Shown in pieces: positions 1-11,203 of a stretch of DNA of 64,000 bases (within the stretch, counting starts at the first letter, position 1; every line of letters begins with the position of its first letter). The stretch comes from Tupaia tana. Its lineage: Eukaryota; Chordata; Mammalia; Scandentia; Tupaiidae. The notes beneath the pieces are model-generated. The model ran no database searches, was not told where the DNA came from, and worked only from the letters and a program-made list of their open reading frames with translations. The stretch is from the NCBI GenBank assembly GCA_026018925.1, contig JAKSZU010000025.1, positions 20,997,391-21,061,390 of the forward strand, given 5' to 3'. The position numbers and the translations under genes were made by a program.

Positions 1-62
1 GTCTCTACGTGAGTGCATGCACACTATAGCAAAAATATCTCTCAAAAACAAAAGAAAAAAGA
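1..62 (+). mobile_element. 3' tail of a tRNA-derived SINE (cut by window edge)
   Basis: The window opens inside the SINE tail. The block ending in CACTATAGCAAAAATATCTC followed by an A-rich stretch matches the end of the full-length plus-strand copies further on. The head lies outside the window. Confidence 0.8.
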
Positions 63-65
63 AAA

Positions 66-920
66 CTGATAGCACTGGCTGTAATGTTTAAAAGGCCTGA
101 AGCAATAATAACTTGTCTCAATACTAGCTTTGCTAGATTGAGTGCAGTTTTGCTTAGTACAAGTTAATTTCATAGTTTCCTTTTTCACCAGTGATCACCA
201 AGGATCCATGTCCTACTGCCAATAAAATAATACTTCATTTGTTTCTTGAGATAATTATTTGTGCACTAGAACTTGTAGAAGGCAGCTTTGTAGCCTATAG
301 CTATCTTTTCTCCACTAGAACACTCTAAATTTGTTAACTTTTAGCAATTACTTCTGTACTGGACAATTATCTTGCTAACCCAATCAATTTGTTCACATTT
401 TCATCACGGCAAAGTATTTTCGCTGTGTAAAAATATGCCTGCTTGGATACCTGGTAGAGGTCAAATGTCCATTTAGAGTTGCTCTTTTTGACTTATGAAA
501 TTATAAAACCCTAATGAATTCTTTAGTGGTATCTTTTATAATAACATTTCACCACTTCTCTCAGGCTTCATTTACCATAGCGAAGGGTTTTAAATAGCTT
601 TAGAGAAGTGCATATTTTATTTCCCGTGAATTGCTACAGGTGGGGACAGGTTACAGAATATTGCTAATACCTCTTAGTCCTGTGAGTTGGTCTATTAGAT
701 TCCCAGTGGTTTGCTGTAGGCAGGAGGTGCTTAAACCTGGGGGTGCAATTTTAATTGCTAACACTTCCTAAAGGCAGGTGAAGGTGAGCAAGTACGAGAA
801 AGAGAAAAGGTCAGGAACACTAACAGTACTTTTTCCCTGAGCCTTAGCAGAAAAATGTGGAAAATAGGAGATTTCCATTGTGTTTTCCAGAAGATGCTTC
901 AAAGGATTGCTATATTTTAG
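66..920. other. AT-rich stretch without gene or recognised repeat
   Basis: I see no coding frame of note and no repeat family that I recognise here. It could hide very old transposon remains that only a profile search would show. Confidence 0.5.
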
Positions 921-924
921 GCCT

Positions 925-1560
925 GAGATTATTTTTTTTGTTTTTATTATTATTATTTTTATTATTATTTATGAATTCAGTCACTATTCATCATTCAGAT
1001 TGTAAAGAGACTTTACCCAGCATGATACACATCTCAGTCCAGTTGAGAATACTATACACATCTTCATCAACAAATAAGAAACTATATCTGTGTCTCGTAA
1101 ATATCTTACCTGTTTTCCTCCCAAATTTCCTTTCCTGCACTCTTCCCCTCCCATACTCTCTTCCACTTTGTCTCTAGTGTCCATATAATTTTTAATGCTT
1201 TTATGTCCTCCAGTCTTGCAGTCTCTACCATAGAGTACAGACAGTCTGTAAATGTTAAGTGGAGACATACAATGTCTCTCTTTCACAGCCTGACTTGCTT
1301 TACTCAGTAACAAATCTTCCATATTTGTCCACTTTCTATCAAATTCCAGGGCCTTGTTTTTTTTTTTCTTTTTTATGGCTGAATAATATTCCATGGAGTT
1401 TATGTGCCACACTTTTTCAATCCATTCATCTGTTTGTAGACATTTGGATTGGTTTCATGTATTAGCAATCATGAAGAGTACTGCAATAAATATAGTTGTG
1501 CAAGCATTTTTTCAACTGAGCATTCGCCTGTCCTTTGGGTAGATTATAAGGACATGAGGA
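925..1560 (-). mobile_element. L1 LINE 3' end (ORF2 C-terminus and 3' UTR), truncated
   Basis: On the minus strand the frame contains the L1 ORF2 C-terminal signature MEYYSAIKK, followed by words like LLLSKASQ, matching the family's EYYAAIKK...ILSKLSQ. The + strand has the usual antisense landmark ATATTCCATGGAGTTTATGT and ends near CCTTTGGGTAGATTATAAGG. The T/ATT-rich run at 929-970 is the antisense poly(A) tail. Nearly all of ORF2 is missing (5' truncated), as for most L1 copies. Confidence 0.85.
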
Positions 1561-1594
1561 GTATGGAAAAGACTTGGATTTCTGCTAATTTTTA

Positions 1595-1886
1595 CCTTCC
1601 ACATTTTTTTTTTTTTTTTGGAGAGATTTCTGCTATAGGGCGTGTGCGCTCGCCAGACAGACAGAGAGAGACATAGAGACAGAAAGCGAGAAATCGCCCC
1701 CCAGGGGGGATGGTCATGCCACAATCCCTTCTCCTCCATTCTCCTCTCGGGATCTTGGGCACGCACGCACACGTGCCCGGCGTGAGTTTTAAGTCACCGG
1801 GTCCGGGACGCGAACCGCGGTCGACTACGTGGGAGTCCAGCGACATAGCCATTACGCTAACTGCTGGTTCCCCCTTCCACATTTTT
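1595..1886 (-). mobile_element. Young long-form tRNA-SINE with 14-bp target-site duplication
   Basis: The SINE body is 1609-1872, reversed: poly(T), then the CTATAGGGC tail block, the TC/GA-rich part, the GGAGAAGGGATT core, and the tRNA-like head with an intact B-box-like region at the right end. The 14-bp duplication CCTTCCACATTTTT lies at 1595-1608 and 1873-1886. Many CpGs survive, so it is recent. Confidence 0.93.
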
Positions 1887-2114
1887 GAGACATTCTCCCT
1901 ATAACTAGCAAGATAAGTTGACACAGAAGTGAGAAGCTGACACAGTCTTACAAGACAGTATTCCAAGAGAAGTGTGGAAAAACAGTGGGATGAATTCAGT
2001 AAAAACTTGAGAGTAAAAACTTGACTCAAAAGTGGTAGGATTTCAAATCTGGCTGATTTTTTTTTCACTTCTTCAAACTGAAAATGTGATGAGAATGACG
2101 TGTTCATAAAAAAT

Positions 2115-2348
2115 GAAAGCTAACATATATTGAACACTTAAATGTGTATCATTGCCTTCTTCACCTGTGTCAAACTTAACAAGTCTCTGAAGTCTGTCTT
2201 GCCATTATCTCTATTTCACGTGAGGAATTGGTGTTTTGCACTGCTTACATAGTTTGCTTAAAGTCACATCACTAATGAATGACAGTTAAAATTCAAATGC
2301 AAAAAGTCTCATTCCAAAGCTCATGTTCTTATCCATAATACTTTACTA
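2115..2348 (-). mobile_element. MIR SINE fragment
   Basis: The antisense MIR order is visible: a weak 'sequence like CATTATCTCTATTTCACGTGAGG', then AAAGTCACATCACTAATGAATG and ATTCAAATGCAAAAAGTCTC, ending near the CATGTTCTTATCCA block that matches the MIR tRNA head. It is strongly diverged, as expected for this ancient family. Confidence 0.65.
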
Positions 2349-2404
2349 ACCACCATGTTTAACACCAAGTTAGTCATTATGTGAAATACACATGAGTATT
2401 TATT

Positions 2405-2960
2405 TATGATTGCTGTGCAACAAAACATCACAAACTTAGCAGCTTTAACAAAAACAAAACAAAACAAAAACACCCATTATTAGGTCAGATTTAACATGTG
2501 GTACCTGGGATTTCTGCTCAGGAAATGATAGCTGTATATAAGAATATCAGGGTACCCAAGCTGAAATAAAAGGGTTAACTTAGTTAGTTTCTCATTTACA
2601 GGCTCCTAGGGAGGAAGAAAAAAAAAAAAGTCAGCTTCCCAGCTCTTTCTTGTGGTTGGCAGAATTTAGTTTCTTGCAGTTGTAGGACTAAAGTCCTTGT
2701 TTCCCAAAGAGCTTTACGCTGGTATTATCTTGGCTCCTAGAAATGATTACTCACAATAGGAGCTCACAACATGGGTGTTTGCCTCCCTCGGGCCAGCCAG
2801 TGTAGATATTTCTGACGTCCTCCTCTTCAGCAGTCAGAGAAATCCCTTTTTAAAAGAACTTACATGATGGATAGTCTCCTTTTCTTATAGACATACATGT
2901 CACACAACATAATTTGATCACAGGAGAAAAATACTTACTTTTCACTACTCCAAATACTAT
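2405..2960 (+). mobile_element. Old eutherian interspersed repeat, class not assigned
   Basis: The start (GATTGCTGTGCAACAAAACA followed by CACAAACTTAGCAGCTTTAA) resembles a common mammalian repeat whose consensus begins TTGCTGCATAACAAATTACC. An A/AAAC-rich stretch at 2448-2471 interrupts it. I recognise the pattern but cannot name the family; the right limit is approximate. Confidence 0.45.
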
Positions 2961-3138
2961 GTAGGATATCTGCAAGAAGGAATGAAAATTTTGACCACTA
3001 TCTTAGAATTCTGCCCACCAAATTGGGTGTTACTATCTCCAGTAGTTGTAGGTATTAAAGGTAATAAACTTATGTAATAAATTTAGCACCTTAATTAGTT
3101 TAAGACACTTGATATCAAGTAGCAATGATAATGATGAT

Positions 3139-3474
3139 TGCTATGGTTTAAGTGTTTGTATCTTCCTCACAGCATATATGCTCAAACTTAATAGTGAATG
3201 TGATATTAAGAGGTGGAGGTTTTAGAAGACTGAGTCCTCATGATTGAAATTAATGCCCTTAAAAAACAGACTGCAGAGAGACTCCTGACTCTTTCTGTCA
3301 TGTAAAAGTAGAATGAGAAAATGGTTATCTGTGAGACACTGGCCCTCAGACTCTGATCTGCTAGTGCCTCAGTCTTGGACTTCCTGGCCTGCAGAAACTG
3401 TGAGAGAAAAATGTCTATTGTTTATAAGCCACTCAATCTATGATATTCTGTACAGCAGCCCTGAAAGACTCAGT
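3139..3474 (+). mobile_element. MLT1-type MaLR solo LTR
   Basis: It starts with TGCTATGGTTTAAGTGTTTG and proceeds through the MLT1 landmarks: TAAGAGGTGGAGG, GACTGAGTCCTCATGA, TTAATGCCCTTA, CTTGGACTTCCTGGCCTGCA, GAAACTGTGAGAGAAAAATG, CACTCAATCTATG and a 3' end near GAAAGACTCAGTTGA. Length and order fit an MLT1 LTR. No internal region is adjacent, so it is a solo LTR; no viral gene remains. Confidence 0.85.
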
Positions 3475-3768
3475 TGATAATGATGATGCAAAAAGAGATT
3501 TGTCTTCATTCCTAAGGGACAACTTGAAGCCCAACATAGGAAATAGAAATTAAAAGTTGAATAATCCTGAAAAAGAACAGGATTAAGTTGTGTGAGGACA
3601 GGGGTTCAGGTTTTATGACTGGTATCAATTTTAATAACTCAGCAACTCTACTTATGGAATACTTTTTGTTTGTCAAGTAAGGGCTAACTGAAGTTTTAAG
3701 GTGTAGAACCAGAACTAATACTATCCTTTTATTTCTCAGCCTTGTATTGCTATTTTATTGTATGAAAA

Positions 3769-4047
3769 GTATGTGCCTTGGGACTAGCAGTTAGAGTAAT
3801 AGCTATGTCACTGGAATCCCATGCAAGTGACCGCGGTTCAAGTCCTAGACCCAGTGGCTTAAACTCAACACTGGGCGCGTGTGCATATGTGCCCAAGATC
3901 CTGAGAGGAGAACAGAGCGGAAGGAATTGCAGCATGGCCATCCCCCTCAGGGGGTGATTTCTCACTCTCTGTCTGTCTTTCTGGTGAGCGCACGTGCCCT
4001 ATAGCAAAAACGTCTCCACAAAAAAGAAAAATTATGTGTCTTATCTC
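3769..4047 (+). mobile_element. Long-form tRNA-SINE
   Basis: The head GGACTAGCAGTTAGAGTAAT, a B-box-like GGTTCAAGTCC, the GGAGGAGAA-like core and the CCCTATAGCAAAAACGTCTC end are all present at about 3780-4032. An imperfect duplication (TATGTGCCTTG before, TATGTGTCTTA after) suggests the target site. Confidence 0.85.
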
Positions 4048-4259
4048 TAACTCTGTCTCATATCCTTGGAAAAAAACCACTGTCTTCCTGGCTTAAGAAT
4101 TCTGTTAGCTCATTTTTATATTATGAAATGCCAAACTACTTAGTATTAGTTCATACTTATCTACATTGTGTTATTATTAATTGAAACATCTCCTTATACA
4201 ACTTATGTAGCATCTGTGTGAAACATTACTTTAGAGATAAATAAATTATATATTTATAT

Positions 4260-4291
<32 letters not shown>

Positions 4292-4590
4292 TCATCCAAC
4301 AGCACCCCAAATATGTATAAGTGATCTAAAAGCCATTGCCATTGGCTAATATAAATTATGACCATACCAAATGAAACCTCAGTGTAGTACCTAATACATC
4401 ATGTTGAGGGAACCATATGGGAGCTCATAATTCTTTCTACTCCATATTTTATCACATTTTATGTAAAATCAAACTATAAGCAAGAATATAAGATGGGGTG
4501 TATTATGATGAATCATTAGATTCTGGGACAAAACAATAATTTTCAAGATATACAGATTTGTATATCAAGAGTCCTTGACATTAATGAGAA
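4033..4590. other. AT-rich, gene-free; contains a (TA)n microsatellite
   Basis: A (TA)n run lies at about 4264-4291. The rest shows no recognised repeat or coding frame. Confidence 0.6.
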
Positions 4591-4594
4591 TGAT

Positions 4595-4980
4595 AATTGT
4601 TGAATGAAGAAGAGCTTCCTTCCTTCATAAAACATACAATGATAACCTACTTTGTGTAGACACTGGTGATATGCAGCAGAGAAAAATTATCTCCTCTGAA
4701 GGAGATTATGCTGTTACATAAAATGAAACAAAGAAGTAAATCAATGGTTATATAGTGTGATTAGAATTGTGCTCAGAAAGCAATAGGGATAAATTTATTT
4801 AGACTAAATAAATAAAATGAATAACTAGATCTACAAATTGAATTGCATGCTATATAGTCCATTAAAGCAGAGACTATAGATTTATCTCGCTCTTCACTTT
4901 TTCTATACTCCCTGTCATACTACCAGACACGTAGTGGCCTTCTTCATATATTTCAAATAGATAAATGATAGATGACTTCT
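4595..4980 (+). mobile_element. L2/MIR-like LINE 3' remnant (tentative)
   Basis: Phrases such as GACACTGGTGATATGCAGCA with a nearby CTCTGAAGGAGATTATG recall the antisense L2 3' region ('...GGGATACAG...CTCATGGAGCTTACA'). A second L2/MIR-like word (ACCAGACACGTAGTGGCCTT) lies near 4921. Divergence is high; orientation and limits are uncertain. Confidence 0.35.
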
Positions 4981-5126
4981 CAGCAGATAAGGTATCTACT
5001 TAGTTAGTAGCATCTGCACTTGTTTTTTATAATTATTTTCATATAAAGCAACACTTTATCCACATCATTTTCTTCACAGGACCCAGTTTCAGGGATCTAA
5101 GAGTTTAGACTTAACTCCATCAGACT

Positions 5127-5330
5127 AATCCAGTGGTTCCCACCACGAGAGTATTTGCCCCTCAAGGGTCATTCAGCAATGTTTAGAGACATTTTTGCAA
5201 TAGGACAGAGGCATGGTAAGCTCCTGCTCTCTAGTGAGTAGAGCTCAGGGATTTTACTCTATATCCTGCAATGCAGAAAAGAGTACCCTTCCTGATCAAA
5301 ATGTCAGTAGTACAGATATTAAAAATCTTG
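5127..5330 (+). mobile_element. MER20-like hAT MITE
   Basis: The order CAGTGGTTCCCACCACGAG, TATTTGCCCCTCAAGGG, CAGCAATGTTTAGAGACATTT, TCTAGTGAGTAGAGCTCAGG, ATCCTGCAATGCAGAAAAG and CAAAATGTCAGTAGTACAGA follows the MER20 consensus as I remember it, nearly end to end. MER20 is a short non-autonomous hAT (Charlie) element. Confidence 0.8.
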
Positions 5331-5334
5331 GCTT

Positions 5335-5772
5335 AATCTCATTTTTCTAACCTAGGAATTGATTCAGGATGAGCATCTGATATAAATTCATCTAATCCAA
5401 CCAGAGACTGCAGGCTTTCCACAATTGCTAGGGGAAATGAGGCTCTGTGAAAACATCAATTAAATGAGGAAATATTAGGAGTTGAGAGCTAGAGAAACAA
5501 CTTAAAACCACAAAGGAAAAGTTTTACGTGATTAGGGTTTGACTCAAGGAGGTGAGCCAAGGGATAGAGATGACCATGATTTGAGCCAATAGATTAAACA
5601 TGCACTGAGGAATTTTGTATCTCTGAGCGCCTTACTCATGTAACTCAATGAATTTACTTTATATTAAAGTCCTGTGATTGTGATAAAATGAAACTGGACC
5701 CTTATCTCTCACTGCCAAGGCTTTATTGAGGTGTTACTTCTTTATCTCTCTACTTCTCTTACTCATGGAAGA
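5335..5772. other. No gene or recognised repeat
   Basis: I see only unassigned AT-rich sequence between the MER20-like element and the next SINE. Confidence 0.5.
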
Positions 5773-6066
5773 AATAAATAAATACTTTTTTTTTTTGGAG
5801 AGGTTTTTGCTATAGGGCACGTGCGCTCGCCAGACAGACAGAGAGAGACATAGAGATAGAAAGTGAGAAATCACCCCCCAGGGGGGATGGTCACGCCGCA
5901 ATCCCTTCTCCTCCATTCTCCTCTCGGGATCTTGGGCACGCACGCACACGCGCCCGGTGTGAGTTTTAAGCCACCGGGTCCGGGACGTGAACCGCGGTCG
6001 ACTACGTGGGAGTTCAGCGACATAGCCATTACGCTAACTGCTGGTTCCCAATAAATAAATACTTTT
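5773..6066 (-). mobile_element. Young long-form tRNA-SINE with 17-bp target-site duplication
   Basis: The body is 5790-6049 in reverse orientation, ending in CTAACTGCTGGTTCC. The 17-bp duplication AATAAATAAATACTTTT lies at 5773-5789 and again at 6050-6066. Tail block, GA-rich part and tRNA-like head are all intact and CpG-rich. Confidence 0.93.
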
Positions 6067-6082
6067 AACAACAGTAAACATG

Positions 6083-6330
6083 GAGCTAGTTCCATGGCCT
6101 AGTGATTAAAGTAGATGGCTCCTATATGGCCATCTGCATAGTTTGAGTCCAGACCCAGTAGCTTGAGAAACACTACCACTCTGGGTGCATGTGCATGCAT
6201 GCCCACAATCCTGAAAGGAGGGTGACATGAAGGAGAAGGGATTGTGGCATGACCATTCACCATTGGGATGCTTTCCCTGATTCTCTGTCTCTGGCAAGTG
6301 CCCACACCCTCTGACATAAAAATAAGAACA
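6083..6330 (+). mobile_element. Diverged long-form tRNA-SINE
   Basis: A tRNA-like head (GGAGCTAGTTCCATGGCCTA, B-box-like TAGTTTGAGTCC), the ATGCCCACAATCCTG segment, GGAGAAGGGATTGTGGCATG and the CCTCTGACATAAAAAT tail keep the family order. Many substitutions make it older than its neighbour at 5.8 kb. Confidence 0.75.
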
Positions 6331-6880
6331 GTGAAGTTAATATGCTTGATGTATATCTCCATCCATAGATTTGATTCCCCCGAAAAGGGGCACAATTTTT
6401 AGAAGAAATAAAAAAAATTGGGTAGATCAAGAGCACTCAAGGTGGGGAAAAATGTGCATCCCCCTGACCTTAACTGAAAAGATGTTAAGCATTAGGGCAC
6501 TAGAGAGAATGCCGGATAAAATAGGACCCTGTCTATGCCCTGTGATAAGAAGCTAAATATAGATAATATAAAGCAATCCTCACTGGGGAAAATATTTAAT
6601 CAGTGTGTCCATATGTATTTATTTATATACCATTAGTTTTCTTTGCTCTCTTTCAGCATGTATAAGAGTAACACGTATTTTGTTTTTTTAAATGCTGATT
6701 TATCTATCTCAACTATACTTAGAAATAGTAACTAATACTAGCAATAGAAACTGAGGGAAAAATCCTATAAACTAACAATCAAGAAGAATTAGAATATGTA
6801 ATCTACTTCATTTTATGCACATGGAGGGTCTGTTCTCAGGGTTCAGATTTGGGCATATGATTGTAAGTAAAGAAGCCAAT
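6331..6880. other. No gene or recognised repeat
   Basis: Unassigned AT-rich sequence; the short open frames are without recognisable features. Confidence 0.5.
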
Positions 6881-6884
6881 TCCC

Positions 6885-7068
6885 TAAAGCAAGGATTCTC
6901 TACTTTGGTGGAGTATTATAATTAGTTTGGGAGCTTTTCAAAAATCCCACTGCCAAGCCACACCCCAGAGCAATTAAATTGTAGTATTTGGGGTTCAGAT
7001 CCAGGCATCAGTAGATTTTAAAGCTCCCTGGGTGATTCCGATGTGCAATCAAGGCTGACAATCACTGC
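6885..7068 (+). mobile_element. MER5A-like hAT MITE
   Basis: GGAGCTTTTCAAAAATCCCA, CCAAGCCACACCCCAGAGCA, TTTGGGGTTCAGATCCAGGC, AAGCTCCCTGGGTGATTCC and GGCTGACAATCACTGCTTC follow the order of the MER5A consensus. This is a short non-autonomous hAT-Charlie relic. Confidence 0.8.
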
Positions 7069-7207
7069 TTCCAGTAGATATTATATTTTGATTATCTGAT
7101 TATATGAGTATGTATGTCCTGCATGAATGTGTCTGCTTTTTGACTTTCTGTTCCATTGATTTGTTTTCTGCTAGTGTTATAATTTTTTAAAAGGAATAGC
7201 CTGAACA

Positions 7208-7208
<1 letters not shown>

Positions 7209-7241
<33 letters not shown>
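7209..7241. repeat. (TG)n microsatellite
   Basis: About 16 uninterrupted TG units. It ends just before a mariner-like MITE. Confidence 0.97.
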
Positions 7242-7243
<2 letters not shown>

Positions 7244-7254
7244 ACATGTATATA

Positions 7255-7392
7255 CAAGAGATTCTTCAAAAAGCTCATGGGACATACGTATTATGAAAAA
7301 AATTACACATAAACTTAAAAACCTTTTGCACCTAAATAAATTTATATTTTTATTTCATTTTTCCACAGACATTTTGAAGTCCTTTTTCTGCA
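7255..7392. mobile_element. Short mariner-like MITE with inverted ends and TA flanks
   Basis: The left end reads CAAGAGATTCTTCAAAAAGC; the right end reads CATTTTGAAGTCCTTTTTC, its approximate reverse complement. TA dinucleotides flank both ends (7253-7254, 7393-7394). The middle (TTTTGCACCTAAATAAATTT) matches the second copy at 12,881-13,306. It has no coding capacity. Confidence 0.7.
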
Positions 7393-7540
7393 TATATACC
7401 TGTGTGTGTGTATGTGTGTACATCACACAGATATGCAAAGATAAATATACATATAATATATACACACATACGCTTCTTTATAAATTATACACACATGCTA
7501 CTGTATCAATATATTGTATATATTATACAACATCTACCAA
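7393..7540. repeat. TG- and TA-rich low-complexity stretch
   Basis: Short alternating purine-pyrimidine runs (TGTGTGTGTGTATGTGTGTA and TATACA words) fill this interval. An open frame across it is only a product of the repeat. Confidence 0.8.
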
Positions 7541-7670
7541 AAAGAGAAATTGAAAAAAGGTGAGATTAAAAAATAAATAAAGGGCCAGATTTCTAGTCTC
7601 AAAAAAAAAAAAAAATTCTCCTTTTGATTTCCTCTCTCTTCTCTCATTCTCATTTAAAAGAAGAAGAAGA

Positions 7671-7925
7671 GAGACCAGCAGATGGAATATGGTCATGTTG
7701 CTGGACTCCCATATGGCTGACCATGGCTTAAGTCCCGGACCAAGTGGCTTGAAATGCACACTGGTCACTTTGCACATGTGCCCAAAAATCCAGAGAAGAA
7801 AATGGAGGAGAAGGGATTGTTGCATGGCCTTTTCCTCTAGGGTTGTGATTTCTCACTTTCTTTTTCTCTGTCTTTCTGGTGAGCACATGTACCCTATAGC
7901 AAAAATCTCTAATAAATAAATAAAT
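7671..7925 (+). mobile_element. Long-form tRNA-SINE
   Basis: Head GACCAGCAGATGGAATATGG, GGACTCCCATATGGCTGACC, core GGAGGAGAAGGGATTGTTGC, and tail GTACCCTATAGCAAAAATCT followed by (AATA)n. Moderately diverged. Confidence 0.88.
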
Positions 7926-9185
7926 ACAAGAAAAAGAAGAAGGTGAAAACGAGTTCTACAAGAGATGCTAATGGAAGGTTTTCTGAATCCACAGTAGCAA
8001 AAGGAATTTTAGGAAAGCTTCTTTTTTAGACAACTATTCCTGCCTTCATGCAACATTGCCTGAACATAAATCATTGCCCCACTCTATTTAATTAAACACA
8101 TTCTCTATATCATTCAGAAAGAATTCTGTGTGCCGCGTGCATGTCTTTTTTCCAGTATATAATCTCAGTTAAGTAATTCTTGTTTGCTTTTGTCCCAAAC
8201 AAACCCAGCAATTTTAAAATTAATATCCAGTATTTATTAAAGTAGTTAACACAAAGTGGCTATCAATATCACTCATTTTAGAGAAGAGTCGAGAGTGGTG
8301 GATGATTGTGTTAATTCGTTAATCAGATGGAAGACCTGATAACCATTAGCTATTGTCTGTGCAGTTAGCTAAGGGCTGCATATTCAGCAGTAATTAGTGT
8401 GTATCACACAACTGACTGACATGATAACAAACTGTCTTATTAAATGAATAAATAAAACAAATACTTCTTGCCCTCATAAATTCATTTAGGGTGCTAGACT
8501 TGTTCCCATTACCAAACCTCTTCCATGTTTGCCATACTTCTTAGTCTAGATCTTCTATGAGTTGCCTTGGGGTTGGTGAGTCTAACACTGCAGTTTCTCT
8601 ATGTCCTTTAGGATCTGATACCAAAAATTGCCTTGTTAATAAGTGATATGGCTGTTTAGAAAGAATGTGTTACCTTTACAGGTAGTTTTTAATCATCCCT
8701 TTAACTACTACAAAGTGGTGCAGACCTATTGGGGTTATGGAATATTTCTGAATATGAAAGCTACATTTCTAAGATAGCTACTTTATAAGATGGTAGAAGC
8801 CATTTCTTTCATGAATTTACTCAAATGACATTCCCCAAAAGAATAATACATGAGAAAAGTAGTCATTGCTCAGCATTTTCCACTATGGAACCAAAGATTT
8901 GAAATGTAAGCATTTTATTATATGGCATATTTCTGATTAAGAATCGTAAAATTATTTTTTTTAAAGTACCATAAAATAAAATGGAGGATTTATAGGAAAA
9001 TTTTTGGAAGTTATATTGGAATGGGTCAAAAGAATGAAGCAAGAGTTACGAAGGAGAGTTGTCCTTACTGAGACCCCATTAAATGCATTTGCCCTCTGGC
9101 TTACTAAGAACACAGCTGTCACTGTCTTTGATGGCTGCCTTAAGAATCAAATCTTTTTGTGGCTTAAAATCCACCTGGCACACAC
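7926..9185. other. Gene-free, no recognised repeat
   Basis: About 1.26 kb of unassigned AT-rich sequence. It lacks SINEs, so it may be either old unique sequence or a decayed LINE. Confidence 0.5.
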
Positions 9186-9189
9186 TCTT

Positions 9190-9425
9190 GAATTTAATAA
9201 TAATGATTAACATTCATTGAATCTGCACTATGTACTAGGCAGTGTACTAAGTGTTTTAAATAACAACTGATTACTACTCATAAATGTCAACAACCCTGTG
9301 CGGTAGAGCTATTATCATTTCCATTTTACATACTAGGACACTCAAGCTGAGAACATAAAGTAGCTTTCTCAACTAGAAGGTGGTAGACCAAATATTTTTA
9401 AAATTTCTGGTTCTGAGACTGACCC
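9190..9425 (-). mobile_element. MIR SINE
   Basis: Antisense MIR core is clear: ACATTCATTGAATCTGCACT, ATGTACTAGGCAGTGTACTA, AACAACCCTGTGCGGTAGAG, CTATTATCATTTCCATTTTA, followed by ACTCAAGCTGAGAACATAAA and CTAGAAGGTGGTAGACC. Confidence 0.85.
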
Positions 9426-10129
9426 TGTTAATAACTTTCTTAGTCATTCATTTGGAAAAGGAGAGAAAACAGAGAGAGAATATTTTTCTCTAAGTCATAT
9501 CTAGCCAAGAAATAATTAGATTCACTGAATATTACTTTTCTGTGAACAAAAGCTTAATTAATCTTTCATAAAAGTAGTAAATCATATGCAAATTATGAGA
9601 ACAATGAGTAAGACATCCTTAATGTCAGGGGCAAACATATTTTTGTGTTTGAAACATGCTAGAAAATTTTCTTTTTGCTTTCATGAAAAGTCAAATCAAG
9701 ACTATATTCTTTTTTCCTCTCTCTATATATTTTGCTCTTACAGTGGTGAGCAGACTTTTATTTTAACTCTTTACTAACTTCCAGTGCACAGATATTCATA
9801 CAAACTGTCTGTAGAATTATGCACATCATAAAGAGTATCTGCTTTTCTCCTTGCAATTTCACGAAGCAAACAAAGCCATTCAGAACAATTCTGAGGACAG
9901 AGTATATGATTATTCTCATTAGGGTGGCTTTGTATTATATTTTTTCTTCTTTACTATTTATTTTTCTCTGTTCACCCTTTTTATTTCTTCTTCAATTTGA
10001 TTATTCTGAAAATCCTTTGACTAAAAATGGCTTTATTTTTTTCAGCTATGCAGATGATTTTAGGTATCTAATTACAATGAAAGCAATGGTGGAACCAAGA
10101 GTTTACCAGATGGATAGACAAATAAACAA

Positions 10130-10167
<38 letters not shown>

Positions 10168-10290
10168 AAGCACTTAGGGAGGCATTTTGAAATCAAAGAA
10201 AAATCTTCCTCTACTTACGAGCTCACAGACACTACCAGCAAGGTAATGCTTCCAGAAAGCACATATATCTTAGGGAAGGTGGCAAACAAG
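9426..10290. other. Gene-free; (TG)n microsatellite at 10,131-10,166
   Basis: Apart from a TG run of about 18 units, I recognise no repeat family and no exon. A short translated word YADD near 10,045 recalls reverse transcriptase but has no other supporting context. Confidence 0.55.
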
Positions 10291-10296
10291 AGTGTG

Positions 10297-10545
10297 ACAG
10301 GCTCAGTCACATGGCACAGTGGTAACACAGTGTTCTGCAAGGTTGCAAGCCACGTGACTGACTGTGGACTGAGATCCAGGGTCATTCTGAAACCACACCA
10401 GGTACACAGGTGGGTACCCCAGATGTTAGGAGCTCAGCAGAAAAGACACTGTGGTGTAATGAGACCATGCCAGGGGTGCCTCTCTCTCTCTCTCTCTCTG
10501 TGCCTAACATATGCATATCCTCCCTAACATTGAAAAAAGACAGAG
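10297..10545 (+). mobile_element. Possible older tRNA-SINE of a different subfamily
   Basis: An A-box-like stretch (CATGGCACAGTGGTAACACA) and a loose B-box-like GGACTGAGATCC are followed by a (TC)n tract at about 10,481-10,499 and an A-rich end. The order is that of a tRNA-SINE, but the body does not match the main family well. Confidence 0.4.
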
Positions 10546-10964
10546 AGAGCAAATGACAGAGAAAGTTTAGAAAAGTAGATGTAGAAGCAGAACAGAACAT
10601 GCTCTCAGAAAACTTCGGAAAGGACAATTTTAATGACTCAGAGGTCAATGCCACATGTTACAGAAAAAGAAAATGGGATGCAAACTGAAAAGGGTTTCCT
10701 TGAATTCAGCTGTTAGAAGGTCATGGCTGAGCACAAAACAACCCAGAAATGAGGAAGCAATGGGAGATGAGATCATGAGTGCATTGAGCAATACTAGGTT
10801 TTCATGGGGTTACCAAGTGAAGGAAATAAAGAAGGTGAAATTGTTTAACTGGAGAACGGTATGAACTAGGAAAGATCTTCTGAGAATAAGAGAACTTTTA
10901 CTGTGTGAGAGTAAGGTTGGTAAAGTACATACACTTAAAGGTCTGATGAGAAAGCCGGGATTAT

Positions 10965-11203
10965 TTGAAAGATTTTTGCTATAGGGCACATATGCTAGCC
11001 AGAGAGACAGAGAAACAGATAGTGAGAACTCACTTCCCAGGGGGATGGCCATGCCACAATCCCTTCTCCATTCTCCTCCCAGGATTTTGGGCACATACAC
11101 ATTCACACCCAGTGTGAGTTTTAAGCCACCAGGTCCAGGACTAAAACCACAGTCAGCCATGTGGGAGTCCAGTGCTGTAAATGTTACACCATCTGCTGGT
11201 CCC
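10965..11203 (-). mobile_element. Long-form tRNA-SINE
   Basis: Reverse copy with GATTTTTGCTATAGGGCACA at the left, TCCCTTCTCCATTCTCCTCC in the core, and ACACCATCTGCTGGTCCC at the right end. The core is a few bases shorter than in the young copies. Confidence 0.88.

Noticed and set aside
857-1177. 106-codon plus frame with leucine-rich segment
   Set aside because: The leucines come from the TTATTATT tail of the reversed L1.
7212-7553. Frame with CVCVCVCV or similar repeats (also at 10,132, 36,912, 38,106 and 43,378)
   Set aside because: These are translated (TG)n/(AC)n microsatellites.
10036-10075. Reverse-transcriptase motif YADD near 10,045
   Set aside because: The surrounding residues do not match L1 or retroviral RT, so a four-residue word is not enough.
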